A DNA stretch of 64,000 nt. Source: Endothia cerciana. Lineage: Eukaryota > Ascomycota > Sordariomycetes > Diaporthales > Cryphonectriaceae. The position numbers were made by a program, and so were the translations under genes. The stretch lies in contig JALRMH010000001.1 in assembly GCA_026119935.1 (NCBI GenBank), positions 2,418,001-2,482,000 on the forward strand, in the 5' to 3' direction. The notes beneath the pieces are model-generated. The model had not been told where the DNA came from. It saw nothing but the letters and a program-made list of their open reading frames with translations, and did no database searches. Positions 1 through 11,535 of the stretch are shown in pieces; the first letter of the stretch is position 1; each line of letters opens with the position of its first letter.

Positions 1-52
1 GCCATGAACACTTTCTACCTGATCTCCTCTCGTATTTCCAATCACCCTTAAT

Positions 53-2412
53 TTATAGACCCTTCTTGTCACAGTATCCTGGCAGCGAAGGGCCACTCTC
101 GCCTCCGGCCCAACTCGAGACAGTCAGCGCAGTGGTATAGGCCATGGCGACGAAGCCGAAGATGCAGAGAATGATATCAGAGATCTTCCATAATGTGGTC
201 CTCGCCACGGCGCGGTAGTGCAGCATGGGCTAGAGACGGTGTTAGTGCACTCGTATTGAAAGGTTTAATAGGGAACAATACTTACGGGGTAGATATAGAC
301 AAGAGGGATACACGCAAAGTTGCCCACCAGCGCGACGAACTTGTCCAGATCATCCGCACCACCCCACGCGATGATGGCGCACAAGATCACGAATAAGAAT
401 CGGAAGATGTTCTTCTGCCACTTGATATACGGATTGTACTTTCCGCTGCGCGCAAACAGCCCGTTCTCCAGGATCTTGATCGCAGGGAAGATTTGCAGCG
501 GCGTCGACAGCATGATGGCCATCGAGTACAGGAACTGCACGCCGTTGACTAGCTTATTGTCCTGCGGCAGGTTGAGCAGGACCACCGTCTCGGTCTGAGA
601 GCCGTATGCCGCGTAGGAGACGGCGCCCATGACGGTGAACAGCGACGTGATGATGATCATGACCACGAACAGGACCTTGGGAAACCTTCTGGGGTCGGCC
701 ATCGATTCCTGGATGGGGATGATGAGACCAATGCCCTCGAAGGTAAAGATGGCGGTGCCGATGAATAGCGTCCAGTCCTTTTGGTTGAAGAGAATGATGT
801 CCGACAGGCCGAACTTGTCGAGCGTCAGCACATCGTAGTAGAAGAGGTAGCCCAGGCCCAGGATGATGAAGGCATCGGCGACAAAGGCCGTGAAACTGAG
901 CTTGTTGATGTCGCGGAAGAGCGAGAACGGCAGGAAGATGACCATCTGCATCAGGATCAACCACTTGACTTGGATGTGCGTCTGGCAATCCGAGACCGCG
1001 AGGATGAAGGCCTGAAGGTTTTCCGACACGAAGACGATATATGCCGCCACGAAACCGATCTGGCTGATGACGATAGAAGACAGGATGAGGAAGCGCATCC
1101 ACTTCCCGTATAATATGCCACCCATATCACCGAACGAGCCATCGACCTTGAGACGTGATGTAACGAGGAGCACAAAACAGTAGTAGCTGAGCGCCGCGAC
1201 GAAGAGCAGGACCAGGTTGCTGAAGACCATGCCGCCGTTCAGGTAAGCACGAGGCAGGAACAGAACGCCAGTTCCGACAAAGGATTTCAGCAGCACCAGA
1301 GCGGCGCCCATCGGAGTGGCCTTTCCACTTGTACGGTGCCTTCTCCTCCGTTTCCGACGCGAAGGCGTGAGAAGGGCACTATCTTCCATCGGCTCGCGGT
1401 CCTCGTCAGAGCCCTCGTCGCTGTCCCATTCCTCCTCTCCCGAGGAGAAGTACTCGCCCGGCTTCAACGCCTCATCGTCCTCCTCGAGCTCCTCACCAGC
1501 GAAATGGCCGTAGATGCTCAAGAACTCGAGGAAACTGGACGTGAACACCTGAGGTTGTCGACTCGATCCGTCCCCGTACTCCAGATCCCCTCCGCGTCCC
1601 CCCGACCCCGGTGCAGGGCTTCCAGCGCTGCGGCGTAGGAAATTCCGACGGAAACCACCGGGTATTTTTATGGTGTTGATATCCAGCACCTCCTCCTCGG
1701 GCTCGGGCCGCGGCATGCTGAAACTCTTGCTGCGCTGGATCTTGTTGGTAGCCTCCTCGGTCCACTTGTAGATCGGCCGCGTGATATCGCCGCCCTGTAG
1801 CCGCAGACTCGAGAACTCCTCGTCGTCCATTCCCGCGCCCGTGTCCGGCTGCTTGCCCTTGCCGCCGGCATCGCTCGACTTGCGTTTGCCGGAGTCGTCG
1901 GACTGGTAGGCCGCATCGGACGGCTGGACGAGGTGGCGCCTCACAATCTCGGGGTCTTCGTATGCGCCGTTGAATCCTCGTTCTTGCGGGTGAAAGGAGC
2001 CATAGTTCGTGGGTGTACCGGAGGGTAGGTTTTGGGCGCTCGACGCGCTCGGCGACTGGGCTCGTACAGGAGGCGTGCCGAAGCGTGGAGAAGAGGCGCC
2101 AAGGGAGTTGGACAGGGCCGCTGCGAGCGCCGAGATGCCCGGGCCGGGTGCCGCTGAGGAACCGGTCGCGCCGGGAAGAGGCGGTATTGAGCCTGATGTG
2201 CTGCTGACGTCTGTTTCCGTACTCCGCTGAGCATCTCGAAATCGAGAGCTGGGGGACGTGCCGGGCTGTGGAATGGGAGATGCAAGGCGGGCGGTCGCGT
2301 CTGCTCGTGGAACTGAAGTGCCATAGGACCGGCTGCTGAAGGAGCCTCGCGAGGCAGAGCGCGGGATCTCCAAGGGCGGCTGGTCCGCTGGGTCTTTTCC
2401 GTTATTCGACAT
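53..2412 (-). CDS. Vacuolar amino acid transporter, AVT3/AVT4 type (AAAP family)
   Basis: Two exons, 2412..286 and 229..53, give 767 residues; the intron 285..230 (56 nt) has a GTAAGT donor and a CTAAC branch site and joins in phase 0. Residues 1 to about 360 are Ser/Pro-rich and acidic, with a basic RRKRRRRHR patch just before the membrane part. From about residue 365 the sequence is the amino acid/auxin permease fold, starting with GAALVLLKSFVGTGVLFLPR, the typical first helix of AVT3/SLC36 proteins, and followed by about ten further hydrophobic segments. Yeast AVT3/AVT4 export neutral or basic amino acids from the vacuole, and the long cytosolic N-tail is typical of that clade. Vacuolar location and substrate are inferred from family. 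The start at 2412 is the first ATG of the open frame. The second exon (58 residues) is easily missed because the first exon runs on to an in-frame stop in the intron. Confidence 0.9.
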
Positions 2413-3119
2413 CGTATGGACAGCTTGGACTGTTGTGATGTCGAACAGATCAGTTTAGCACAGCTAGGCCCAATGACTGGTTTCGAGGTGTTGTGTGGTG
2501 CGCGCTGTGCTGAGCTTACCAAGGACTGCGCGGAGGCTGGTCGGCGTTTTATCAGAGTGACCACTGTTGTGGATCGCGGGCAGTTTGCCTGACGACAGCC
2601 AAGACAGGTACGGAGTATGAGGACCTCAAACCTCACCAGAGCCTTGAACTGATCCTGAAGGCTGGGGGAGAAGTCGTAGCTCACGAGGAATGACTCGGCA
2701 TGCTCTAGTGTCCCGCCGAGATCTACAGAGTAAGAAAAGCACAACTCGTGATAGGACCTGCCACAGTCGGCAAGGTCCAGCTGACCCTATCATCTTCGTG
2801 GGGGTTCAAGTACTGCTAACAGGGCCACCCGTACCCTGCGTGCAAAACTGTTAGAACCATGTACCTCGGCTGTGATAGCTTATGGCCCATCGAGACACGA
2901 GACCCTTTGATATCACAGCACGCGACGACAGTGCTTCCTTCATTTGCACCTACCCGAGACAACCTTTCCCTCGTTCCCATGTGGACGCGGATAGCAATTT
3001 TCGGAGTCATCGGAATATTCGAGCACCTTTCAATGAGTCTCTTCTTCGGGTGCTTGTTCTGGTGAAGAAGTGGCCAGCATATTCAACCCGCGAGCCAGAG
3101 AACACCTTTCGAGGTCCTT

Positions 3120-3347
3120 TCATACAGAATCAAACAGCTCAGTACCGGTCCATCTAAGGGTCTGCCAGATCTCGAGTCCATTCCAAATATCCACGGTTTC
3201 GCGCGAGGGATGTTTGTACGCCCGAGAAATGTTATACTTAGTTCCTTTGAATTCGACCTCGCGGCTAGAGCGCTTAACTACTACAGAGGGCCTGTACTCG
3301 GGCACCTCATTTTCCTGTCGCTTGATCAAACCTTTTGAGGCAGCCAT
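3120..3347 (-). pseudogene. Possible DUF3328 (UstYa-like) fragment
   Basis: A minus-strand reading frame starting MAASKGLIKRQ contains SSREVEFKGTKYNIS and YKHPSRETVDIWNGL. The second stretch resembles the Y-x-G-P-P-S-x-E-V-D-x-A-W-x-x-L segment of DUF3328/UstYa-type fungal proteins. I could not find the HxxHC motifs of that family further along the same strand, so if the resemblance is real this is a broken fragment. It could equally be chance; no neighbouring secondary-metabolism gene supports it. Confidence 0.2.
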
Positions 3348-3800
3348 GCAGAAGATCAAGGGGGACCTCGAGACACTCACAAGGCTTTATAAGATGAGAC
3401 ATATTACGATAGAGAGAGGAATGTAAGTACTCGAGCTCACCGCGGGAAGCGGTATCTCTGCGTGGGGCACTGCATCATACAGGGGTGCTATATTCTGGGA
3501 CTCAACACAGCGGCAAAATGACGTTCACCTACCCGTGTTGCCCACCTCCTCCTATGCAACCTCCAAGCACCGCGTCCAACTCGCATGAGCCCTAAGCCGC
3601 CCCCCCCCCCCCCCGAAGTATGCAATGCGGTGTCACCGTTGATCTTGCTGATGTATCACTGGCAAAGGATCCAAAGATCTCTTCTGGCGTTGTGGAACAC
3701 ACCTCTTATCTTCTATCACCGCGCTCTCATACGGGGAGAGGCGCGTTAACGAGGGCCTAAATTGACAGAGGACAAGGACCCGAAAAGCAGTCCTCATACT

Positions 3801-3832
3801 GCAGTTGATCATCTCTGCAGTTGATCATCTCT
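3801..3832. repeat. 16-bp tandem duplication
   Basis: The unit GCAGTTGATCATCTCT occurs twice head to tail (3801-3816, 3817-3832), followed by a partial third start (GCACTGCAGTT). It lies about 100 bp upstream of the first recognised exon of the cotransporter gene. TGATCA is palindromic, so each unit could be a binding site, but nothing shows this directly. Confidence 0.8.
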
Positions 3833-3937
3833 GCACTGCAGTTATAACGAGTCTTCGCTACACTGCACGGCAGTCACCAGTGGTTTTGGTGGCTTTCTAA
3901 TGTCTCACAGTCGGCCTATCTCTTCGTGTTGGACAAT

Positions 3938-6900
3938 ATGGATCATCCAAATGGCGGCAAGAAGCATAACAAGCTTGGGCTCATCTCCGGCGTTTACATA
4001 CCCGTGTGCCTGAACATCTTCAGCATTCTCCTTTTCCTGCGGTTCGGACTGATCCTCGGGCAGGTTGGCCTCCTGGGCATGCTGAGCAAGTAAACAAACC
4101 CCCCACGGCATGGACTCCGTCACGGCTAATCAGGGTTCCAGGCCTTCTGGTGGCTTCTTATTTGATCGATGTCATCACGACGCTCTCATTGTCTGCTGTG
4201 AGCTCAAATGGAGAGGTCAAATCCGGCGGCACCTATTATCTGATATCCCGGTCACTGGGCCCTGAGTTCGGTGGCTCAATCGGGCTTCTCTTCTATCTCG
4301 CTCAGGCCTTAAACACAGCCATGAATATTGTCGGTCTGATAGCCGTGCTCAAGTCGAACTTCGAGCAGGCTTTACCGCAGAGTTACTGGTGGACCTATCT
4401 CCTCCAGACAATCGCATTGGTTGTGGTCACCGCCTTGTCTCTCGCGGGGAGCGGGATGTTCTCCAAGGCTAGCAACGCGTTGCTCATCATCCTTGGCGCT
4501 GCCATCTTGAGCATACCCATCACAGCCATCTTCAGGAAACCTTTCGAGGACCCAAGCCTTGATGTAGATTTTACCGGAATAAGTCTGACTACGCTCAGGT
4601 CAAACCTTTGGCCGCATACTGGAGGCAGGCACTATGACGGGATCAGTGTGTTTCGGGACCTCTTCGGGATCTTGTTCCCTGCAACGTCTGGTTCGTGAAC
4701 ATGTATACCGCCGTATGGAAGTAAAATCGGACGCTGACAGTTCATTAGGCATCTTCGCGGGCGCCTCGATGTCAGGAGACCTGAAGTCTCCAAGCAGATC
4801 CATTCCAGCTGGCACCCTCTGGGCGATCTTCACCACGTTCACGGCATACCTGGTGGTCATCCTATCACTGGCAGCGAGCACCTCACACGGCTCTCTACTC
4901 AGAAACCCTCACATCATTCAGGACATCAGTCTCTACGCACCAACAATCCTCGCCGGCGAATTGGCTGTGACCTTCTTTTCAGCGTTGATGGGCATCTTAG
5001 GTGCGGCGAAGTTGATGCAAGCACTTGCTCGAGACAAGCTGTTTCCTGGGTCGTCCCTTTTCGGCAAAGGCCTGAAGAAAAGTGACGAGCCCTTTGTAGC
5101 GGTGCTGCTGACATACCTGATCGCTCAGCTGGCTCTTCTTGCGTATCTCGATCAGCTTGCATCGTTAATAGCAATTTTCTACATGGTAGGTCGGGAAACG
5201 CCTATGGCAAACCATCTCCTTGTGCACCTCTCGTATTCACTGCCTGAGTGTTGAACCACACGAATCCTTCCATCGGTTAGCATCTTATAGTTCCTTTCTC
5301 TATGGGGTTCTGTGGTGTATCCGCGAATGGGAAAGTCTCCAGTGGGGCGTTACACCATGAGACAGGTGCAATGCCCAGGTACTCACGGCCAGTTCCCTGG
5401 CCACCTCATTCTGTCTGATGGTCTTGGAGAGATACTTTCACCATCTGAGTCGTGCGACTTCTGGAACTGAGTCGTCAGTCTGCAGGGAAGAAGCATGTCC
5501 GATCTCACCCGAGATGCCTCGAGACTGGAACCATGCCGGAGTACCGTTCTATCTGGGATATTGCAGCTAACTAAGATACAGCTGACATTCTTCACCATGA
5601 ATTTGGCATGCTTCCTGCTCAGGATCGGCTCCGCTCCAAATTTCAGACCCGGCTTCAAGTTCTTCAGCTGGCAGAGCGCCTTCGTGGGTGCAACCATGTC
5701 AGCTGCCGCCATGTTTTTCATTGACGAGACTTCCGCCGCCACGGCTGTCTGTCTCCTGATCTTCCTCTTTCTGCTGCTGCACTACCTATCTCCACCAAAG
5801 CACTGGGGGGACATCAGCCAGAGTTTGATCTATCACCAAGTCAGGAAATACCTCCTTAGGATGAAGCCGGAGCACATCAAGTTCTGGAGACCACAAATCA
5901 TCCTGTTGGTAAACGATCCGCGCCATCAAACACGCCTCATCCAGTTCTGTAACTCGATGAAGAAAGGGGCGTTGTATATCTTGGGTCATGTCATCGTAAC
6001 CTCAGATTTTGGCTCCGGGGTTCAAGAGGCCAAATCTCAGCAACAGGCGTGGACCAAGTACATCTCGGACGCCTCAAGGATCAAAGCTTTCGTGCAGTTG
6101 AACATGAGTCCTTCCATCACTTGGGGCGTCAGGAATCTCATCCTGTCTGCAGGGCTTGGCGGTATGCGCCCGAACATTGCCGTCATTGGATTCTATAACC
6201 TGGCCGAGCTCCGTCAGGCGAATCCGCATCTATCAGTCCCAACACCTCTTGTTTCTCCAAAACTCAGTCGTGCGTCGTCAATCAAGGAGGCTAAACTACC
6301 GAGGCGGCGGCGGGGCGATACGTCCGCACGTCTTCTGGAGGGACATCTTCCTACGGACATCATTCGTACGGAAGGACTAATGAGTGCAAGTGATTATCTC
6401 ACTATACTCGAGGACCTGGCTTTGAGGTTCAGAATGAATGTCGCGATTGGCAAGGACTTTCATAAACTCGAGACACCTCGTCATGACGGCACAAACAGAA
6501 AGAAGTACGTCGACCTGTGGCCAGTGCAGATGTCTGCTGAGTTACAGTCGGAAGGGAAGAGCGTCCTCACAACAAATTTTGACACTTGTACGGTGATGGC
6601 CTTCTCTCGCTATCCTAACTTATTTTTCGGGATATTCTCGCTGATTTGTCTCAATAGACACGCTCATCCTGCAGTTGGGCTGTATCCTGCACTCTGTACA
6701 AGCGTGGAATAAAGTCTACCGGCTCCGCGTCCTTGTCTTTGTCGAATACGAGGAAGAAGTCAACTCTGAGAGGAGGAGAGTCAAGGCGCTGCTCGAGAAG
6801 CTAAGAATCGAGGCCGACGTGCTCGTGTTCCACCTAGCAAGTGGCGACCTTGCGACCTACGAGACCATAGTCTCCGGTCAAGCTGTTGATCCTACTACAG

Positions 6901-8399
6901 ATGCTATGGTCAATGACTGCCTGAAGGACGAGCAATGGTGGGACGAGTTGCAGACTTTGAGAGGCCGTCGAAACTCTATGAGCGCGTCACAGGAGCTCGA
7001 CTCGCTTGCAAACATAGTGGAGTCGACCGCTGGGCGGCCAGGAATCTTCAATCCGCACAATGACCTAGAGTCCTACGGCGAACGCAGGCGCCACAGTCTA
7101 GCAAGAATGTCGGAACTCCCCAAAAAACCTACGGTATCCACCCTGGCAAGGCTCGGAGTGAACATGGGCATCCACACGGCGAATCTGCAGCCGAATGTGT
7201 TTGACAGCAGCTCCGAAAATCAAAGCGGCTCGACCAGCGAAAATGACACCGACACATCCGACGACGAGGGAAACGTCGATTTCAACGATGATGCCAGCGC
7301 AGCGAGCGAGGGAGATCTGGGGCACATCGAACCTGTCCGTCGGCCACTTCTTTCCTCACCAGGCCGCCGAAAGAGCTATAACGACGTTCAGCCGGTTCAG
7401 CTGCGGGAGCCTTTAGTGCGCAGGAAACAGGTTCAGGTCGATAGGATCTCGAGATCGCCAGCGGCCTCGGCGACAGCGACGACGTCATACGGTACAATGT
7501 CGCCAGTCCGAGCTGATACGAGCGACGAGGCGGAAGCATCAGGCACTGCTTCTTCGAATACTCCGTATCACCCGAACTTGGCAGCAGTATCGAGCGCCCT
7601 GCTCGAGATCGACCGACCGGAAAGTCCTCGGAGAGGGCTGAGTCGAAACGCGTCGCGGGACCGGGTGCACACGAAAATCCATACACCAAAGCCGGTGAGG
7701 CCTGCCTTCTCGAGACAGGGCAGCCAGGCTGTGAGATTCTCCAGTCAGGTCCTGCCACAGACCGAGATCACAGAGCCAGAGGGCGGATCGGGTCCAGTCC
7801 TCGGCTTCGCAGAATCTGACACCCCTCAGGAGCGCCAAGGAATCTCCAGGACACATTCGCAAGTCCGGTTCTCCAACCGGGCTCCGCCCGAGACCAAGAC
7901 CCACGATCAAGAAGACGTCGGGCCAATGGTTTCATTCGCACTTGGATCCGAGAGCAGATCGCAGACAGAGCCTCCATCTCCTGGAGATGGTCCGACGGAT
8001 GTCTCGATCAACATTCCGGATCTGCTCGCGTCCTACAAACTGAAGAGCGTAGACGAAGAGCCGGAGAGTGGCTCCGGGAATGAGAACCCCAGCTTGCCGC
8101 TCTCTTTCAACGACCTACCCAGCCGGGCACAGTACCTGATCCTCAACGAGTTGCTGCGTCAAAATTCCCGTGACTCGGCGGTCTTGTTCACGACGCTGCC
8201 TATACCGGCCGAGGGTACCTGCAGGAGCGAGGAGTCGAGTGTGCAGTACCTGTCGGATATCGAGGTCCTGTGCAATGATCTCCCCCCTGTGTTGCTGGTG
8301 TTGAGCAACAATATGACGTGCGTATTTAAATTACCCATCTGCTCCATCCAGAGGTCCTTGCTAAATATCTTGTCAAACAGGGTGACCGTCAGTCTCTGA
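3938..8399 (+). CDS. Cation-chloride cotransporter, VHC1/KCC type (SLC12 family)
   Basis: Six exons: 3938-4089, 4134-4690, 4749-5185, 5582-6587, 6658-8317 and 8381-8399; all phases agree and give 1276 residues. Membrane signatures include GLISGVYIPVCLNIFSILL, GGTYYLISRSLGPEFGGS and GIFAGASMSGDLKSPSRSIP, the standard K-Cl/Na-K-Cl cotransporter motifs. The C-terminal SLC12 domain includes KKYVDLWPVQMSAE and LQLGCILHSVQAWNKVYRLR, is interrupted by an acidic/Ser-rich disordered insert (about residues 900-1190), and ends SNNMTVTVSL through a 19-nt last exon. In yeast, Vhc1 is a vacuolar K+-Cl- symporter. Introns are 44, 58, 396, 70 and 63 nt, so the third is unusually long. The start is uncertain: a branch/acceptor-like TTCTAATGTCTCACAG at 3895-3910 leaves an open frame (SAYLFVLDNMDHP), so an upstream exon with a longer N-tail is likely. 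Confidence 0.9.
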
Positions 8400-9113
8400 G
8401 TGAGGGGGAGGTCGTAACACTAACTCCGACATGTGGCACTCCATCTTGACAGATTGGGAAATTCATATTGCCTCTCATGGGCATTTAGAAGTTAGGTGAT
8501 GGAATATCCTCCGGGGAGACGCCTCCTTTTAGATAAATGATTCGTCGCATCTGGTCGCTTCACTGCTTTGTTAACCGCGGATTTCTTGGGGTCGATTAGG
8601 CTTTTTAAAGGACATCATAGCAGGCGTCGTGCAATCGGAAACGCATCAGGGAAACGACAGCATAACAGTTTTGCATATATTAATCACTATTTAGGCTCGG
8701 CTGGGTCTTGGGCGTCCCTCGTCGCGATGCGTGGGTGTCTCACGCCAGTCAAGGGAGCGAATCTATATTTGCCAACTGGTCAAGCACTAGCGATTGGCTC
8801 TTTGTCCGACCCCTCGATCTCCTACAGCTACGGTGAAGAGAGCTCAGAAGGACTCAGCATATCCTATGACAGGAACAAAGAAATCGTGACACACGTTGAG
8901 TCGCGGGGACTCGGGGACGCGGACTCGAGAGGCTCATGGTGATTCTTTGTTGCTAAATACCGCGAGGTGAATCGGTGACCCGGCAGACCTGGGAGATCGA
9001 TTCCTCCCCTCAGGCTGTCTGGTCTCCCGTTCGGCATATCACACCCAGATTACCCATTTCCGTAACATTCCAGTCGGGACGCGTGATGAACGCGCCTACT
9101 ACGAATTTGTGTC
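8400..9113. other. Intergenic spacer
   Basis: This lies between the 3' end of the cotransporter gene and the start of the disordered zinc-knuckle protein, both on the plus strand. I see no gene or recognisable regulatory element in it. Confidence 0.6.
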
Positions 9114-11185
9114 ATGCCCATCACGAACGCACACCATCTCCACAAGGACTCCTCCTCCACCTCGGACCTCAGCAGCGCGAGCCAGAACTTAGACGGCGGG
9201 GGCGGCGTGAGAAATAATAGCAGCACGAGATCGAGGTTCTTCTCCAGGATTAACAAGCTCGTGCGGCCGTCGGACAACAGCATCTTCGGCCTGAGACCAC
9301 AGCCGTCGCCCCGGAGCGCGGCACCGGCGCCGTGCCCGGCAGACTCGTTCAAGATGGTTAATGAGCCCGACAGGACGCCACTGTACTCGCCGCCGACGCC
9401 AATAAACCCACGCACGGAGCGTGAGTGCGAAGAGGCGCTGAATCAGATGTTCGCACAGGCGAAGGGGGAGAAGTTGGCGGGGAGGGGTCCGAGGAACGAG
9501 GCGGGCCAGACGAGCCTGACGCTTCCTGGCCAGCGATATGATGACCCCTTCGATAGTGAACCTCTCAGAACAGACTCGGGACAGGGACGTGGCGTTAGGG
9601 ATGCGGATCTGCAAAACAGCGCTGGTACTCCCCATAGCGAGAACCGGTGGCCGCCACCTCTTGCGCCTCCAAAAGACGGCATCGCCCCTCCTCGTTTCGT
9701 GCCGCCGAGTCTACAGATTCCTCCAATCCCACCAAGGACAGCAGTGGCGCGTCTCGAGACCATCCCAGCCAGCCCCATAACGCCCGTAACCACGCGCTTC
9801 CTGCCGACGCCGACCGGGGCTCAGTTCCCCATGACGCCCAGCACGCCGCGGACGATAGACAGCCACGGCGTCCAGTGTGTCATCAGCGGGGAGTGGGCAC
9901 GTGCACCACGGCCGCTGTCGCAGAGGGCACTGATATCGCCGGACTCGAAACCCAGAATAGGGCACAGGGGCAACATGCATGTCCCGCTTAGTCCGCTGTC
10001 GTGGTCGCCCGTTTCGACGTCGTCTCCAAGTAGGCCGGAGTCGAAGAGTACCACTAGGACGATGAAATCATCGAATACGCCGTCTCGGCCACGGAAGAAT
10101 GCAGAGACGGAGACGAGGAAGCCGAAGATGAGTGTGAGGAGCGTAAGAGCTGACAACGGGGCGAGTATTGACAGTGACAAGGAGGATAACGGAACGGCGA
10201 TACCGTCGCCGAGAAAGTTTGGCAGTACCCAGAACACGAAGAACGTCGAAAGCAGGAGCTCTCATGCGCCGAGGACGCCACCAGAGACGAGATGCCTTAT
10301 GTGCCTGGAAGCCCGTAGGAGAGACGCTGGACTATGCGACGAATGCCAGGCGCGATATCAACGAAAGGACCTAGGCATGGAAGACTTCGACTGCGACTAC
10401 GAAGACATCGAGGTCAGGACGCCGAGCCTCTCGCCGCCGAGCCTCTCATCACATAAAACCAAGATCGCCCCAACGGGGTCGCCTCAGCGCGGTAACACCA
10501 GGTCTTCTCCCCGGGCCATCTCATCTCCCAAGGCACCTCCCTCCCCGAGGTACGGCTCATCCCCGCAGACGCCCGAAACACCGAGGCGCTGGTCGGCCAT
10601 GTCCACGCCCGTCCAAGAACAACGTAGGATCAACTCGCGGTCGCTCAGCATCTCGCCCACGCCGTACGTCGCGCAGCAGCTCAAGGTGTTCCCGCCGCCG
10701 CCCCTGCGTCAGGTGTCCATCTCGTCACCGACGCGGACCGAGGCGTCCGAGTCTGCGCTGTACCATCTCGAGCGGAGCCTGATGAGCGAGGATGGCAACG
10801 AGGTCATTCGTGTCGGTAGCGTGCATTCCGGCGAGGGGAGGTTGGTCCTCTATCCGGACGAGGATGACGAGAATGGAGATACGATGAAGATGTTGGCGGA
10901 CGAGAGTGAGGGCATTGAGAGCCGGGGGGAGTGGGAGAGGAAGCATGAGGCGGGTGGTAGCTATGGAGACTGGTTTAGCTATTATGTTGAGAAGGAGGGG
11001 AAGGGTGCTGCTAGGTACGTTGTCGATGCTTTGCACCCTTGGTTTGTTGCCGTGCATGAACTGACTGATCTCGCAGTCTTCAACATAGGACGTCGACGGG
11101 CTCGAGTATTTATGATCGAATTTTGTCGATTTATGACATGTACGCCGACGTGCCTGAGGAGCACGGGCATGTCGGATTGTCATAA
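9114..11185 (+). CDS. Disordered Ser/Pro-rich protein with CxxC-CxxC knuckle
   Basis: Two exons, 9114-11014 and 11077-11185, encode 669 residues; the intron (62 nt) has a GTACGT donor and a CTGAT branch and joins in phase 2. Without splicing the frame would read through into a non-conserved tail, whereas the spliced end reads SLQHRTSTGSSIYDRILSIY and stops at 11185. Nearly the whole protein is low-complexity Ser/Pro/Arg sequence, with repeated S-P-R and T-P-R blocks that could be proline-directed kinase sites. One ordered island lies near residues 392-415, with two CxxC pairs (CLMC and CDEC eight residues apart) that would fit one zinc ion, followed by an acidic stretch. A second island is the C-terminal 70 residues. 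I do not recognise a named family; a scaffold or signalling role is only a guess. Confidence 0.7.
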
Positions 11186-11535
11186 TCAGCTCGACGCTCA
11201 AGGCAGACCGGTAATGTTTTGGCCATGGAGGCGATGAGGCGTCGTCCATGATGTGGTTGGTAGGCAGTCGATTCCCTCGGGCGAGGGTGCTTGCGTCCCG
11301 TTCAGCTACTCGTATCAGATGCAGGTTCATCTGGGTATTCCGGACAGCGGAATACCCAGCATCCCTTTCGTTGGCGTGTTGTGGCGAGGTTAGGTAGCTG
11401 CAAAAAGGGCACCCTTTGGCCGAGATTCGTCGCGGGTCTCTGTATATACCGTCTATAGATAGGGAACAATACATCCACCTCTTGTCTATATGCAGGGTCG
11501 CCCATTCGAAGACGAACTTCTATCCATCTCTCTCG
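11186..11535. other. Intergenic spacer between convergent genes
   Basis: Short 3'-to-3' spacer between the zinc-knuckle protein gene (+) and the COG0523 gene (-). It contains a short inverted repeat near 11335-11352 (GGGTATTCCGG and CCGGAATACCC-like halves), which could act in transcript 3' ends. Nothing else is evident. Confidence 0.5.

Larger units (their letters stand above)
2413..3937. other. Intergenic spacer with possible DUF3328 relic
   Basis: This is the shared upstream region of the AVT-type gene (-) and the cotransporter gene (+). It contains a run of 15 C at 3600-3614, a 16-bp tandem repeat at 3801-3832 and a short minus-strand ORF discussed separately. An upstream, undetected first exon of the cotransporter may also lie here. 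Confidence 0.6.

Noticed and set aside
554..1102. Open frame of 182 codons antisense or out of frame within the AVT-type gene
   Set aside because: It overlaps conserved transmembrane coding sequence in another frame and has a His/Pro/Arg composition typical of a shadow.
1941..2744. 267-codon minus-strand frame spanning the start of the AVT-type gene
   Set aside because: It overlaps the first exon in a different frame and shows no motif; it probably arises from base composition.
4006..4133. ATG at 4006 as start of the cotransporter
   Set aside because: It lies in another frame across the first intron; the first helix is encoded before 4089 in the correct frame.
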